From assembly GCA_006969385.1 (NCBI GenBank), contig CP030884.1, forward strand, positions 5,326,249 to 5,390,248: 64,000 nt of DNA. Direction: 5' to 3'. Under the pieces are notes generated by a model. That model was not told the DNA's origin. It did no database searches and saw only the letters and a list, made by a program, of their open reading frames with translations. Numbering within the stretch: position 1 is the first letter of the stretch; the number at the start of each line of letters is the position of its first letter. Shown in pieces: positions 18,189-26,632 of the stretch. Source of the DNA: Planctomycetaceae bacterium. Lineage in GTDB: Bacteria > Planctomycetota > Phycisphaerae > UBA1845 > UTPLA1. A program made the position numbers and the translations under genes.

Positions 18189-19004
18189 TTAATCGTTGTC
18201 TGAGTGGGAAAGTCGCAGACCGCCGGCCGGCGTGGCTGCGCCAACCGACGGAACGCCGGCAGGTTGCTGGGCGAGGACCGACAGTCTGGAAATTTCTGCC
18301 AGCGAGGCGCAAAAATCTGAATCGGCGCTGTCTTGTAAGGCCGACGCGTTGGCTTCGATGATCTCTAGCTCGGAAACGAGCGGCTCGATAACTTCGGCCA
18401 ACGTGCGAAACACGCGCTCACGCTCCGACGCAATCCAGAGGATCGCAGAGCGCAACAGCGCCAAGACAGTCGCGGGGCCGACGTATTCCAGACAATTGTT
18501 ACGCTGAGACAAAAGCGATTCGAGACGACCGCCGATGCCGTCGCTGCCGAGCGTTGCAAGCGACACGGCCGGAAGCGTTACGGTATCTATCACGTCGCCG
18601 GCATAGTCCACCACTGGCGTTGCCCAGGTACCGTCAAACAGCAAGCGACCGTCTTTTGCTTTGCTTTCGCACAAAGTGGAAAGCTCCAACATCAGCGTAT
18701 CGAGCCGTCGTTGCACGAGTTCGACAGGGTCCCGATCAAATTGGCGACCGACTTCGACTTCTGCCAATTCGAGTCGAGAAATCATGCCGGCGAACTGCGT
18801 GAGTGCTCGATGCAGCGACTTACCGGCATAGACCGCGGTCGAAAGCGCCGTCGCGAGCGAGGGTACCGTTTGTTCCACTTGGGTGGCGGACGCATCGTGA
18901 TGCGACAGGCGCAGAATCGGCCCTACCGTTTTGCGCGGCGGCGTGCGCGTTGGCTTTACGCGGCCTGCAAGGAGTGGGCGGTCTCGATCTGATCTGCGAC
19001 TCAT
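18189..19004 (-). CDS. short flagellin-like protein lacking the usual flagellin ends
   Basis: 271 residues from the ATG at 19004 (MSRRSDRDRPLLAGRV); the frame remains open to 19103. It is mostly helical. One stretch, VQRRLDTLMLELSTLCESKAKDGRLLFDGTW, lines up with the flagellin region VDSLLVAIDRIANSTQFNGKRLLDGQL, including the closing GRLLFDG. It lacks the INTN N-terminus and the DYS/LQQ C-terminus needed for polymerising. It lies upstream of flagellin on the same strand with a 390-base gap. It could be a degenerate flagellin paralogue, a filament regulator or a minor component. The resemblance is limited to ~35 residues. Confidence 0.6.
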   Translation of the reverse strand: MSRRSDRDRPLLAGRVKPTRTPPRKTVGPILRLSHHDASATQVEQTVPSLATALSTAVYAGKSLHRALTQFAGMISRLELAEVEVGRQFDRDPVELVQRRLDTLMLELSTLCESKAKDGRLLFDGTWATPVVDYAGDVIDTVTLPAVSLATLGSDGIGGRLESLLSQRNNCLEYVGPATVLALLRSAILWIASERERVFRTLAEVIEPLVSELEIIEANASALQDSADSDFCASLAEISRLSVLAQQPAGVPSVGAATPAGGLRLSHSDND

Positions 19005-19292
19005 ACTGCGATCCGCTTTGGAAAGGAACTTGGGACAAAACGATTTTCGTTCGACCAAGCATGATCGGTTATGACCGTCAACGCGCTGAGTTGCGCGCGG
19101 CATACACGCGCGGAACTTGGACGTTGCGAGTTATGCGCGACGGTAGCCGCTATATAACGCGACGTTACAACACGCTCATGACTTTCAGCCAACAAACGAT
19201 GTCGAGTAACTTGGCTTATTAATGCCTTACGGTGGCAAAGACCGGTGACTCTTTGATTTAAAGGCAAGCAATGGTCGTTCGAAGCGGCAATA

Positions 19293-20576
19293 TTAAGGCG
19301 TTGTATGCTTAACTGCCCTGCCACGTGGCCGAACGGTGCTTGCCAGCTTGTCGGACGCGGGTGCTTGGCGTGCGACTGGAGCATCGTCGCAAAGGTTCGA
19401 CCAAGGCACCGGATTGAAGATCGGACGCGACCACGTTGCGTTGCGCAGGTCGCGCTCGAAATTGGCTGCCACGCCCGGTGAAAGGGTGCCGAGCAACACA
19501 CCGTGCGCTTCGATTTGATGAACATTTGATGCGTCATGCAATGGGATGCCGCGCCATCGATACGTCGCGACATTTTCTTCTTCGGCGAGTTGCGAATCAT
19601 ACACCGCAATCGGACGAACGCCAGCGCAAAACGCCGCTTCGATTAACAACTCGCAACCTTTGCCGCGCGACCATATCGCGATGGTCTCGATGCGATGCTT
19701 ATCGGCCCAGTTGCGCAACAATTGCCGCGCCCGATCGAGTCGAAACAGCTGGTTAAATAAATCGTCTGTTAACGAGATATCGTCGGCCACGTTTGCCGCA
19801 CGTTCAACGCCGTCGCGCAAGCCGCGTTGAAACGCATCCATTGCATTTAATTGTTTGGCAATGCGGCGATAGCGCTCGACATCCATGTCGACCAGCACGT
19901 CGCGCCGGCTTGGAGGTGCATAACGCGTCCATAGCTCGATATTGTTGCGCACCAAGCGATAGATCATTGCGGCGGGGTCACGATTTTGCATCGTGCGTTG
20001 ATGGTGCACCACCAAGTCGCCCGCCATATCGATGTGCCAACCGGCGTGCAGCAACTTGCAACACAGGTCGTACTCTTCAACGTAATAATCAAACGCCGCA
20101 GGATACCCACCGGCATCGAGAAACGCTGAGCGGCGCACCGCCCCGCCACAGTTGACGATAACACCGGCAGCGCCGCCCGCGTCGTGGCGCGCTGGATCGT
20201 CGGCCATTAGCACGCGACAGACGACAGCACCTAAGTTTGCATCGCGATCGAAGGCGGCGATCAGTCGATCAATCGCACCGGGTTCGGGCCAACTGTCATC
20301 ATCGAGCATGAGAATGACGTTGCCGCGCGCGCGTTGCACGCCGATGTTGCGCGCGGCGGCACCATGATTGCGCGCCTCGAAACACCAAACGACGTCCGGG
20401 AATCGCTTAGCGAGCAATTTCGTTTGGTCGGTCGAGGCGTTATCGACGACGATGATTTCGAAGGAACCATCTGGCAGGGCATGTAGGCGATGGAGTGTCG
20501 CGGCCAGCCGCTCACATCGATTGCGCGTGGGTATCACGATGCTGAGGCGCGGCGGGTTTTGGTTGTCCCCCATCAT
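19293..20576 (-). CDS. family 2 glycosyltransferase with extra C-terminal domain
   Basis: 427 residues. The N-terminal ~200 residues are a GT2/GT-A domain: LSIVIPTRNRCERL, IIVVDNASTDQT, the nucleotide-sugar-binding DDDSWPEP (DxD), GGAVRRSAFLDAGGYPAAFDYYVEEYDLC with the acidic ED-like motif, and a conserved HHQRT. The C-terminal ~150 residues (AIWSRGKGCELLIEAAFCAGVRPIAVYDS) look like a Rossmann-type fold of unclear role. The start ATGATG overlaps the stop codon of the upstream nucleotidyltransferase-kinase gene, so the two are translationally coupled. With flagellin close by, glycosylation of the filament or of an envelope polysaccharide is a fair guess. Confidence 0.82.
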   Translation of the reverse strand: MMGDNQNPPRLSIVIPTRNRCERLAATLHRLHALPDGSFEIIVVDNASTDQTKLLAKRFPDVVWCFEARNHGAAARNIGVQRARGNVILMLDDDSWPEPGAIDRLIAAFDRDANLGAVVCRVLMADDPARHDAGGAAGVIVNCGGAVRRSAFLDAGGYPAAFDYYVEEYDLCCKLLHAGWHIDMAGDLVVHHQRTMQNRDPAAMIYRLVRNNIELWTRYAPPSRRDVLVDMDVERYRRIAKQLNAMDAFQRGLRDGVERAANVADDISLTDDLFNQLFRLDRARQLLRNWADKHRIETIAIWSRGKGCELLIEAAFCAGVRPIAVYDSQLAEEENVATYRWRGIPLHDASNVHQIEAHGVLLGTLSPGVAANFERDLRNATWSRPIFNPVPWSNLCDDAPVARQAPASDKLASTVRPRGRAVKHTTP

Positions 20577-22219
20577 GCAACGCGACCTGCGGATCGCGCT
20601 TCGAGGCCAACTTGCAGCTCCGGTCGGCGCAAACAGGCGCGGCGCAGTTCGTCGCGATCCACCGCCAATGGCCCGGCTTTGGTCGCCGCCAGCCCCGCGG
20701 CGATCGACGCCAAGTACGCAGCGAGCATTAAGGAATCACCCGCGGCACACGATGCCAACATCGTGGCCAACAACACTTCGCCACAGCCAAAGTGATCGTG
20801 TGCAAATTCGCCGAAGGCTGGCAAGTGTTCCGAGAGCAAGCGCCCCTTCCATTCGGGCACATCCGGATCGTCGGTCGGTCGTTGAAAGGTGACCAGACCG
20901 CGCTTGCCCAGTGAGACGATCATCGCCGCCGCGCTGGTGCGCTGCATGGTGCGATAGACCAACGCGGACAAGCCGCTTTCGAGGTCGTTCATCTCCAAGC
21001 GCAATTTGCGTTCGGAGGTAACCAATAAGTCGGCATCGGCCATTGCCAGCAACCGCGAAGGTGCAATGGCGGAGCCGCCCACGCGCAACAACCCTTGACC
21101 GATTTGCATCAGATCGGGCAAGCCGCTCTGCGCCAATAATCCGCCGTCGGCGTCAAATGTTACTAAGGCATCGGCTTGTTTTGCCAACGGCGCGAGAATA
21201 TCGCGCAACTGCTGGCTGCGTTCGGCTTCGACCGGGTGCGGCTCGTTGCGTTCGACGAGCATTAACTTCTGATCGTCCACGATGAAACGCGTGCGAACCG
21301 GCAAATCCACGGATCGGTACACGGGCACCAGATCGACGCCATGTTGATCGAGCACATCTTTCAACCACGCCGATTCTGGTCCATCGGCCACACCGGTCAC
21401 TAACGTCGGCTGCGCCCCCAGCGCCGCGAGTTGGAGCGCGACGAGCGCCGCCCCACCGGCGAATTGCTTGTCCTGCAATTCGCGCAGCGACATCATCGGC
21501 GATTCGTTCGCCACGCGCTTGGCATCGCAGTACACGTACCGTTCGATGACGGCGTCGCCCATCACCAGAATGCGCTTGTCGTAAATGCCGTTAAGCGATT
21601 GATGCACGCGCGGAAAGGAAATCTCATGTCGTTGGCAAAGCACTTCCAATCGGCGGCGTTCGATATCCTCCGTCGGCGTGATCGACTCGATCAGCCGGGA
21701 TGAGCTAAACACGACCTCACCACTGGAGAACACCACTCGACCGCCGTGCGATTCGACGACGCGCTTCTCTTCGAGAAAGCGCGGATCGTCGTTATCCGCG
21801 TATTCGCGCCCTTTGACGTAGATATCCGGCTTGATAAGGGACAGCACTTCGCGCGCCGTGGGATGCGAATCGATCAAGACCCAATCGACGAACTCCAGCG
21901 CCGCCAAATTCTCAGCGCGCAACTCTTCGGGAATGTAAGGACGCTGCGGTTGTTTATCGATACGCGCATCGCCCGTCATAGAGACGACGAGAACATCGCC
22001 CAGCGAACGCGCAAATTGCAAATAACGAATGTGACCGGGATGAACGATGTCGAAACAACCATGACAGTGCACGACCTGCGGTGCTGGTGCGCTCTCGTTG
22101 CTTCGAAGCGTTTCGAGACCGTGCGCCAAGTGGGCGGCGGTGACGATCTTGCGCCGAAAATCGCCATAGGTCGCCGACGGCCGAGTGGACCGAACGCTGT
22201 CGAATGCGTCGGTGGTCAT
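20573..22219 (-). CDS. nucleotidyltransferase-PfkB kinase fusion in reversed HldE order
   Basis: 548 residues. Residues ~45-185 are a cytidylyltransferase-like domain with HCHGCFDIVHPGHIRYL (HxGH), SMTGDARIDKQ and a C-terminal SSSRLIESI, as in RfaE2/HldE. Residues ~215-545 are a ribokinase/PfkB domain (ILVMGDAVIERYVYCDAKRV, FAGGAALVALQLAALGAQPTLVTGV). E. coli HldE has the kinase first, so the order here is swapped. The usual kinase motif GAGD reads FGCGE at residues 477-481, replacing the catalytic Asp by Glu. It probably makes an activated heptose or similar sugar for the adjacent glycosyltransferase. Overlaps with both neighbours suggest one operon. Confidence 0.8.
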   Translation of the reverse strand: MTTDAFDSVRSTRPSATYGDFRRKIVTAAHLAHGLETLRSNESAPAPQVVHCHGCFDIVHPGHIRYLQFARSLGDVLVVSMTGDARIDKQPQRPYIPEELRAENLAALEFVDWVLIDSHPTAREVLSLIKPDIYVKGREYADNDDPRFLEEKRVVESHGGRVVFSSGEVVFSSSRLIESITPTEDIERRRLEVLCQRHEISFPRVHQSLNGIYDKRILVMGDAVIERYVYCDAKRVANESPMMSLRELQDKQFAGGAALVALQLAALGAQPTLVTGVADGPESAWLKDVLDQHGVDLVPVYRSVDLPVRTRFIVDDQKLMLVERNEPHPVEAERSQQLRDILAPLAKQADALVTFDADGGLLAQSGLPDLMQIGQGLLRVGGSAIAPSRLLAMADADLLVTSERKLRLEMNDLESGLSALVYRTMQRTSAAAMIVSLGKRGLVTFQRPTDDPDVPEWKGRLLSEHLPAFGEFAHDHFGCGEVLLATMLASCAAGDSLMLAAYLASIAAGLAATKAGPLAVDRDELRRACLRRPELQVGLEARSAGRVA

Positions 22220-22968
22220 CCGCCGCCTTTCGCCAAGCCGCGAACGATAGCGACGATGCCACGCACGAGGAGACTACCCATTAACAGCAGCGACAACCAG
22301 CCAACCGTCACCACGAGGATGGGCCACGACTGTTCGATCAATTCGGCCGGACGCGTCGTGACCGTGCCTGCCAGCGCCACAATCGCCGCCGTCGTGGCGA
22401 TCGCACCGAAGTGGCCGCGCTCGTTTCCGCGATACGGTGCCGACCGAATGGCCAGACAGATCATCAAATAAATCGCCGCGCAGACCTGCCAGTTGTCGTA
22501 ATCCGCTTTCATCAGCGTGACGTAGGTCGCTTCGGTCAAATCGATGAGATGGCGCAGTTGATCCCAAAAGGCGGCACCAGTCGCCGGCAGCTCTGCCGAA
22601 ATTTTTTCGACCGGCAATTGCTGCGCGAGCGGCTCGTACAGGTACATCACGAGTAGATAGATCGCGGTACCGATCGCCACCAGCGGTATGAAGCCAACGA
22701 GCATCGGGCCGAAGAAGGGAATCTTGGGTTCGTATTGCAGGTCGGTCTGCGGCGCGCCTTGGTCGTCGTCGCTCATGAGGGCGGTGTTGTTGACTTTTGC
22801 GCCGGTGATCAGCAAGCCGACGATGCGTCCGAGCGTGGCGACCATGGTGCCGGGCAACAGCGCCGCATTGAAATAACGCGGCTTGACCATACGCGTCCAG
22901 AGGTAGTCGATTCCCCAGGCCATGAGCACGATGACGTTGATCCAGATGGCGGCGGCAAGGTAGATCAT
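22216..22968 (-). CDS. multi-pass membrane protein of unknown function
   Basis: 250 residues with about five hydrophobic segments (near residues 5-20, 42-56, 88-110, 165-175 and 190-245). An acidic, polar loop follows the second (DDDQGAPQTDLQYEPK). No catalytic motif was recognised. Its stop overlaps the start of the downstream nucleotidyltransferase-kinase gene (ATGA), so the three genes to 19293 form one unit. The gene may therefore serve the same surface-sugar pathway, but nothing in its own sequence shows that. A divergent FHA-protein gene starts 245 bases upstream on the other strand. Confidence 0.7.
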   Translation of the reverse strand: MIYLAAAIWINVIVLMAWGIDYLWTRMVKPRYFNAALLPGTMVATLGRIVGLLITGAKVNNTALMSDDDQGAPQTDLQYEPKIPFFGPMLVGFIPLVAIGTAIYLLVMYLYEPLAQQLPVEKISAELPATGAAFWDQLRHLIDLTEATYVTLMKADYDNWQVCAAIYLMICLAIRSAPYRGNERGHFGAIATTAAIVALAGTVTTRPAELIEQSWPILVVTVGWLSLLLMGSLLVRGIVAIVRGLAKGGG

Positions 22969-23212
22969 TCGTATGGGGCGCGCAATCTCGGTAAAGTGGT
23001 CGAAGAAATTCCGATCTCAACCTGTTTTTATCGGCGTCCCCGGGGGGTCCGCCGCAGAGGGACTAACGCGCAATTCTTGCACGAATCTGAAAGGATCATT
23101 CTAATAGGCAGCCGTTACGCGACGCCGACGGGCGCGTTGCGATTCGGGTCGGTTAACATCGATAAATAAGGTCGCGCCAAGAGCGCTGCTCCAGGACGAG
23201 GACGCCTTCTTC

Positions 23213-24193
23213 ATGGCCCTGCTGCTTTGCTGCCCCTGTGGAACGCCGATCGACGCTGAGAACATCGATCTCATCGTCGAAGCGGAATGTCCGCGCTGTC
23301 AGCGAATGCTCAACCTCGAGCTTGAAATTGCCACGGGGCGATACCAGCGACCGGTGTTGACGGTGTTGGAGGCGGCGGAATCCGATTGGGTCGGCGAGAA
23401 GTTCATCGTGCCGATCGGCGAAAGCCTGACGATCGGAACCGGCAGCAGCATTTGGCTGAGCCTCGATAGCGCAGAGATGGAAGAGCGTCATTGCAGCATA
23501 CGCGTGTCGACCAAGGGCTACATCGTTATCGAAGATTTGGATACGAAAGCCGGCACGTGGGTCGGCGGTGCGCGCATCGCCAAAGGGAAATTGCGCGCGG
23601 GCGAATGGTTTCGGGTCGGTGAGTTTCGATTTCGGCTCGACTTTAAGTCGTCGCTTGGCACGGCCAGTGGTGGAACGTCCGATGAGGACGAGGATTTCGC
23701 CGCCGTCTTACCCGATGGTGAAGTGGCGCGGCTACATTATACGGATTCGCCGCTCGATCGGCTCGTGCAAAACCGATTTTCCATCGCGCGGCAATCGCTC
23801 AAAGTGTTTGCCGGTCTCGCTTTAGTATATCACGTCATTATGCTGCGCTTTCACGACACCAATCCTTGGGAGTTGCATTACGCGCTGCTGGCGGGATTGA
23901 TCGTTTTTGGCTTGCTGTATGCATCCGCTCGATTTATGCGTGTGTTGCATAAAAATTTGCGATTTATTCCGATCGGGCTATTGGTTGTACTTGCCATTGT
24001 GGATATTGCCGCGTGGGCCGTACCGCTCGCCTGTATCGGGGCGCTGGTTATGGCGGCCGGCCTTATGCTATTGATCAATAACAGCACCGAACCGACCGTC
24101 GCGGTGATCGCATGTCTGGCCGTGCTGACGGCGCTAATTTTGATCGTGGCGCCGACGATTAACCGGACTTTGCCGCTGCTGGCGTCGATTTAG
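23213..24193 (+). CDS. zinc-ribbon, FHA-domain membrane protein
   Basis: 326 residues. Residues 1-40 hold a small zinc ribbon (CPCG ... CPRCQ). Residues ~60-150 form an FHA domain: LTIGTGSSIWLSLDS, EERHCSIRVSTKGYIVIEDLDTKAGTWVGG and RLRAGEWFRVGEFRFRL-like strands, the phosphothreonine-binding pattern with R/H and N-like positions. The C-terminal ~130 residues contain four to five membrane helices. This layout suggests a cytoplasmic phosphopeptide sensor tethered to the membrane. No Ser/Thr kinase gene is in the window. The zinc-ribbon plus membrane architecture resembles, but is not homologous in detail to, the 31.9-41.1 kb array. Confidence 0.78.
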   Translation: MALLLCCPCGTPIDAENIDLIVEAECPRCQRMLNLELEIATGRYQRPVLTVLEAAESDWVGEKFIVPIGESLTIGTGSSIWLSLDSAEMEERHCSIRVSTKGYIVIEDLDTKAGTWVGGARIAKGKLRAGEWFRVGEFRFRLDFKSSLGTASGGTSDEDEDFAAVLPDGEVARLHYTDSPLDRLVQNRFSIARQSLKVFAGLALVYHVIMLRFHDTNPWELHYALLAGLIVFGLLYASARFMRVLHKNLRFIPIGLLVVLAIVDIAAWAVPLACIGALVMAAGLMLLINNSTEPTVAVIACLAVLTALILIVAPTINRTLPLLASI

Positions 24194-24205
24194 CCCTGCT
24201 GTCGC

Positions 24206-24231
24206 GCGGATGATCCTTGCAAATCATCCGC
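24206..24231 (+). other. hairpin after the FHA gene
   Basis: GCGGATGAT-CCTTGCAA-ATCATCCGC, a perfect 9-bp stem beginning 13 bases after the stop codon. No T-run follows, so it is a possible but unproven terminator. Confidence 0.45.
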
Positions 24232-24359
24232 CCCACCACGTACAATTTTGTCATCGAAACGGCGTGCGATTCTGCACGCCAACCGTCGCGGCCCTTCGCC
24301 ATATCGCCACCGTTCAACGGGACTGCGGGCCGCGCATTAGATAATTAGGAGCGCCCGTC

Positions 24360-25058
24360 ATGACGCAAACCACCAACACGCGCCTTTGCGAAGGCTGCAA
24401 TAGCGGGATTCAAAACGAGGACATCATCCATCGCCGCGCCGGTCTGGTGGGCGGCGTGTTGTTGTGTGCCTCGTGCGTCGAGAAAAAGCGGCAGGAAATC
24501 ATCGCGCAGCAGGAAGCCATGCAGGCGCAACAGCAATCCGGGGGCAAGGGTCCCGCCGCCGCGCCGCCGCCTCATGCGTCGCGCTTTGCGGATGACCCGT
24601 TTGAATCCAGCGGTGCCGCCGATACCGACGATGCGCCGTTGCCGACGCATCACTCGTCGCGCGAAGTCGGCACATCCACGGGCGGGATTTATATGCCGTC
24701 TGTGCAAGATGGTGTACGCGATATCTCGGACGAACCCGTATCGCTGATTGAGGACGAGCCGGGCATCCAAAAGCGCGAGCCAACGAAGATACGATCCTTC
24801 TCGGAAGGCAGCACGCTGGGCGGCGCGCATAGCGACGCGAATCTCAATCGACCGCTCGCGGCCATGGCCGAACCCGCTACGCGCGTGCGCACGTTTCATG
24901 GGAAGCTTACGGCCGCCGGTCTGGCCCATATGGATGATTTAATCAATGAATGGCTGGATGCCAATCCGGATATCTACATCAAGCAATCGACGTCATCGAT
25001 CGGCGTATTCGAAGGCAAGGCGAAGGAATCGCACTTGGTGTTGACGATTTTGTATTGA
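24360..25058 (+). CDS. zinc-ribbon protein of unknown function
   Basis: 232 residues with a clear ribosome binding site (TTAGGAG). The N-terminal ~45 residues contain CEGC and CASC pairs, a probable zinc site. A Gln/Ala-rich and then Ser/Asp-rich disordered linker follows (~residues 48-170). A compact C-terminal domain (RTFHGKLTAAGLAHMDDLINEWL, then IYIKQSTSSIGVFEGK and HLVLTILY) ends the protein. The last part looks like a small alpha/beta domain, but I cannot name it. It has no signal peptide or membrane segment, so it is likely cytoplasmic. It follows the FHA gene on the same strand. Confidence 0.7.
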   Translation: MTQTTNTRLCEGCNSGIQNEDIIHRRAGLVGGVLLCASCVEKKRQEIIAQQEAMQAQQQSGGKGPAAAPPPHASRFADDPFESSGAADTDDAPLPTHHSSREVGTSTGGIYMPSVQDGVRDISDEPVSLIEDEPGIQKREPTKIRSFSEGSTLGGAHSDANLNRPLAAMAEPATRVRTFHGKLTAAGLAHMDDLINEWLDANPDIYIKQSTSSIGVFEGKAKESHLVLTILY

Positions 25059-25079
25059 TTCGGCGTCGCTCAATTCGCC

Positions 25080-25958
25080 CTAATCCAAACCTTCCGCCGC
25101 CCTAACAAATCCAATCTCGTGACCTTCCTTCGGCACACCCAGCGTCGGGTCGCGGCGGCGTTCGCTTTTTTGCGCGATCACATGCTTGCGCAGGTTCATC
25201 AAGCGCTTCTTGTTGGTCGGCCGATCCGGATCGACCGGCAGATACATCAACCGCAGCCGCTCCCAGTAGGTCGCGCGCTCGCCTTCGGGTTTGACGTGAC
25301 TGTTGACGGCGATACGCCGCAGGATTTGAACGCGCTCGGCGGCACTGCGGCGATCGGCGGGCGACACCCGCTTCTTGCGATCGGTCGGGTCGTCCGTCAC
25401 GGCCAACAGCTCGCCGAATTCATTGTGTGGATTGGCTTCGCGCCCGATCTTTCCCGGTAAGTTATTTCCCGTGTGGCAAATCTTGCAGCTCATCACGTAG
25501 CGCACCCGCTTGATGCGATTCTCACTGGGCTTGTCATCGGGGTCGCCGGGATTGGCCTCCGCGAGAATTTCCACCCAGTTTTCGATTCCGTCGCCATCGG
25601 CATCGGAATTCGGCCCGAGTTGCACGCCGTCATCACCGACCGGCGGCAGCGCGACGGTGGCGTTGGGGTCGTCACTATCTTGCGGTGGTCGATCGAGCAG
25701 GATCATGCGGTTCGACAATGGCTCGGACGATCCGCCTTCGATACTTTTGAGTCGCTGGCCGTAGTAGTTGAGCCCGTCGTCGGTCCAGAGAACCGGATCG
25801 TTGTCGACGTGGCAGGTCGAGCAGCGCGAGGCCCGCAACATGAGGGCCGTGCGCACCTGTTCGAGATACACCTCTTTGGCCGGGGCCGAAATGGGGAGCA
25901 GACCGGCCACGAGGACGAAACTAGCGACTGCGATTCGGATGGAAGCGTTGGTTTGCAT
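25080..25958 (-). CDS. exported di-haem cytochrome c-like protein with a calcium-binding linker
   Basis: 292 residues with a signal peptide (IRIAVASFVLVAGLLPISAPA). Two CxxCH haem-binding motifs are present: CSTCH near residue 46 and CKICH near residue 158. Between them is DADGDGIENWVEIL followed by NPGDPDDKP, which matches the thrombospondin type-3/dockerin-like Asp-rich calcium loop common in planctomycete secreted proteins. The C-terminal ~110 residues are basic and haem-free. It probably acts in periplasmic electron transfer, but the partner is unknown. It converges with the zinc-ribbon gene 22 bases away. Confidence 0.8.
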   Translation of the reverse strand: MQTNASIRIAVASFVLVAGLLPISAPAKEVYLEQVRTALMLRASRCSTCHVDNDPVLWTDDGLNYYGQRLKSIEGGSSEPLSNRMILLDRPPQDSDDPNATVALPPVGDDGVQLGPNSDADGDGIENWVEILAEANPGDPDDKPSENRIKRVRYVMSCKICHTGNNLPGKIGREANPHNEFGELLAVTDDPTDRKKRVSPADRRSAAERVQILRRIAVNSHVKPEGERATYWERLRLMYLPVDPDRPTNKKRLMNLRKHVIAQKSERRRDPTLGVPKEGHEIGFVRAAEGLD

Positions 25959-26379
25959 AAAAAAATGCTAGCACAGCCACGGGCGTCGGCAAAGTTCTCA
26001 GCATTGGCAGGGCAAAATCGACGGCAAGCTTCGCTATGACAGGAAATTAGCGGCATCGGGCTCAACTTTGACGCGGCACTGACCGATAAGAAGGCTACAA
26101 GGCCGTGAAGGCAGACGGATCTGCAAGTTTGCCGAAGGCCAGGCGCGAGCGATTTGGTGGGTCACGGCGGACCCGCGACTTCGGTCAGGACTGACTCCGA
26201 TCCCAGCCCTGCTGCTTGGCACATTCGACGACTGGCGGCCCTTTCTTTCGCAATCATCCTATTCGCATGCCGCGATGTTGAACCGTCGCGGCTTTTTTTT
26301 TATTTGCGGAGGCTGATTTGGGATCGGGGTATATGTGGTATGGGGGTCCTCTTGAAGCCCCTTTGTCGTATCGAGTGAA

Positions 26380-26400
26380 CCCTCGGCCATTGGCCGAGGG
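26380..26400. repeat. perfect GGCC-centred hairpin
   Basis: CCCTCGGCCA-T-TGGCCGAGGG, a perfect 10-bp inverted repeat with a one-base centre. It shares the GGCCAnTGGCC core with 26523-26546 and, loosely, with 2297-2315 and 6851-6871. Confidence 0.6.
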
Positions 26401-26522
26401 CTAAGTGTGGTTTCTAATTCGGGTGCGTCGTGTAATCCATGTTTGAACTTCGCGGCCATTGACCCTCAAAAGAAATCAATTTGTCACGCTAGCGTTGAAG
26501 CCAAAGCGTTCGGCTCAGATTT

Positions 26523-26546
26523 AGCCCCATGGCCAATGGCCTGGGG
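26523..26546. repeat. GGCC-centred palindrome
   Basis: GCCCC flanks ATGGCCAATGGCCT and closes with GGGGC, giving outer 5-bp and inner 4-bp inverted repeats. It lies about 120 bases from the hairpin at 26380 and has the same GGCCAATGGCC core. Confidence 0.45.
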
Positions 26547-26632
26547 CGATGCGCGTGGCGATACGATTCGACCGGTGTTAGGCTCGCCTTTGAGTTTTCG
26601 CATCAACCAACACGCAAAGGTGAGTTTCATTC

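Larger units (their letters stand above)
25959..26632. other. gene-free stretch with palindromic repeats
   Basis: About 670 bases between the divergently placed cytochrome and dehydrogenase genes. I see no credible coding frame. It holds the hairpin at 26380-26400 and a second palindrome at 26523-26546. Promoters for both flanking genes should lie here, but none could be assigned confidently. Confidence 0.5.

Noticed and set aside
22274..23020. 248-codon minus-strand frame overlapping the membrane protein gene
   Set aside because: Very His/Arg-rich translation typical of an out-of-frame reading; the overlapping frame 22216-22968 has clear membrane helices and start/stop coupling.
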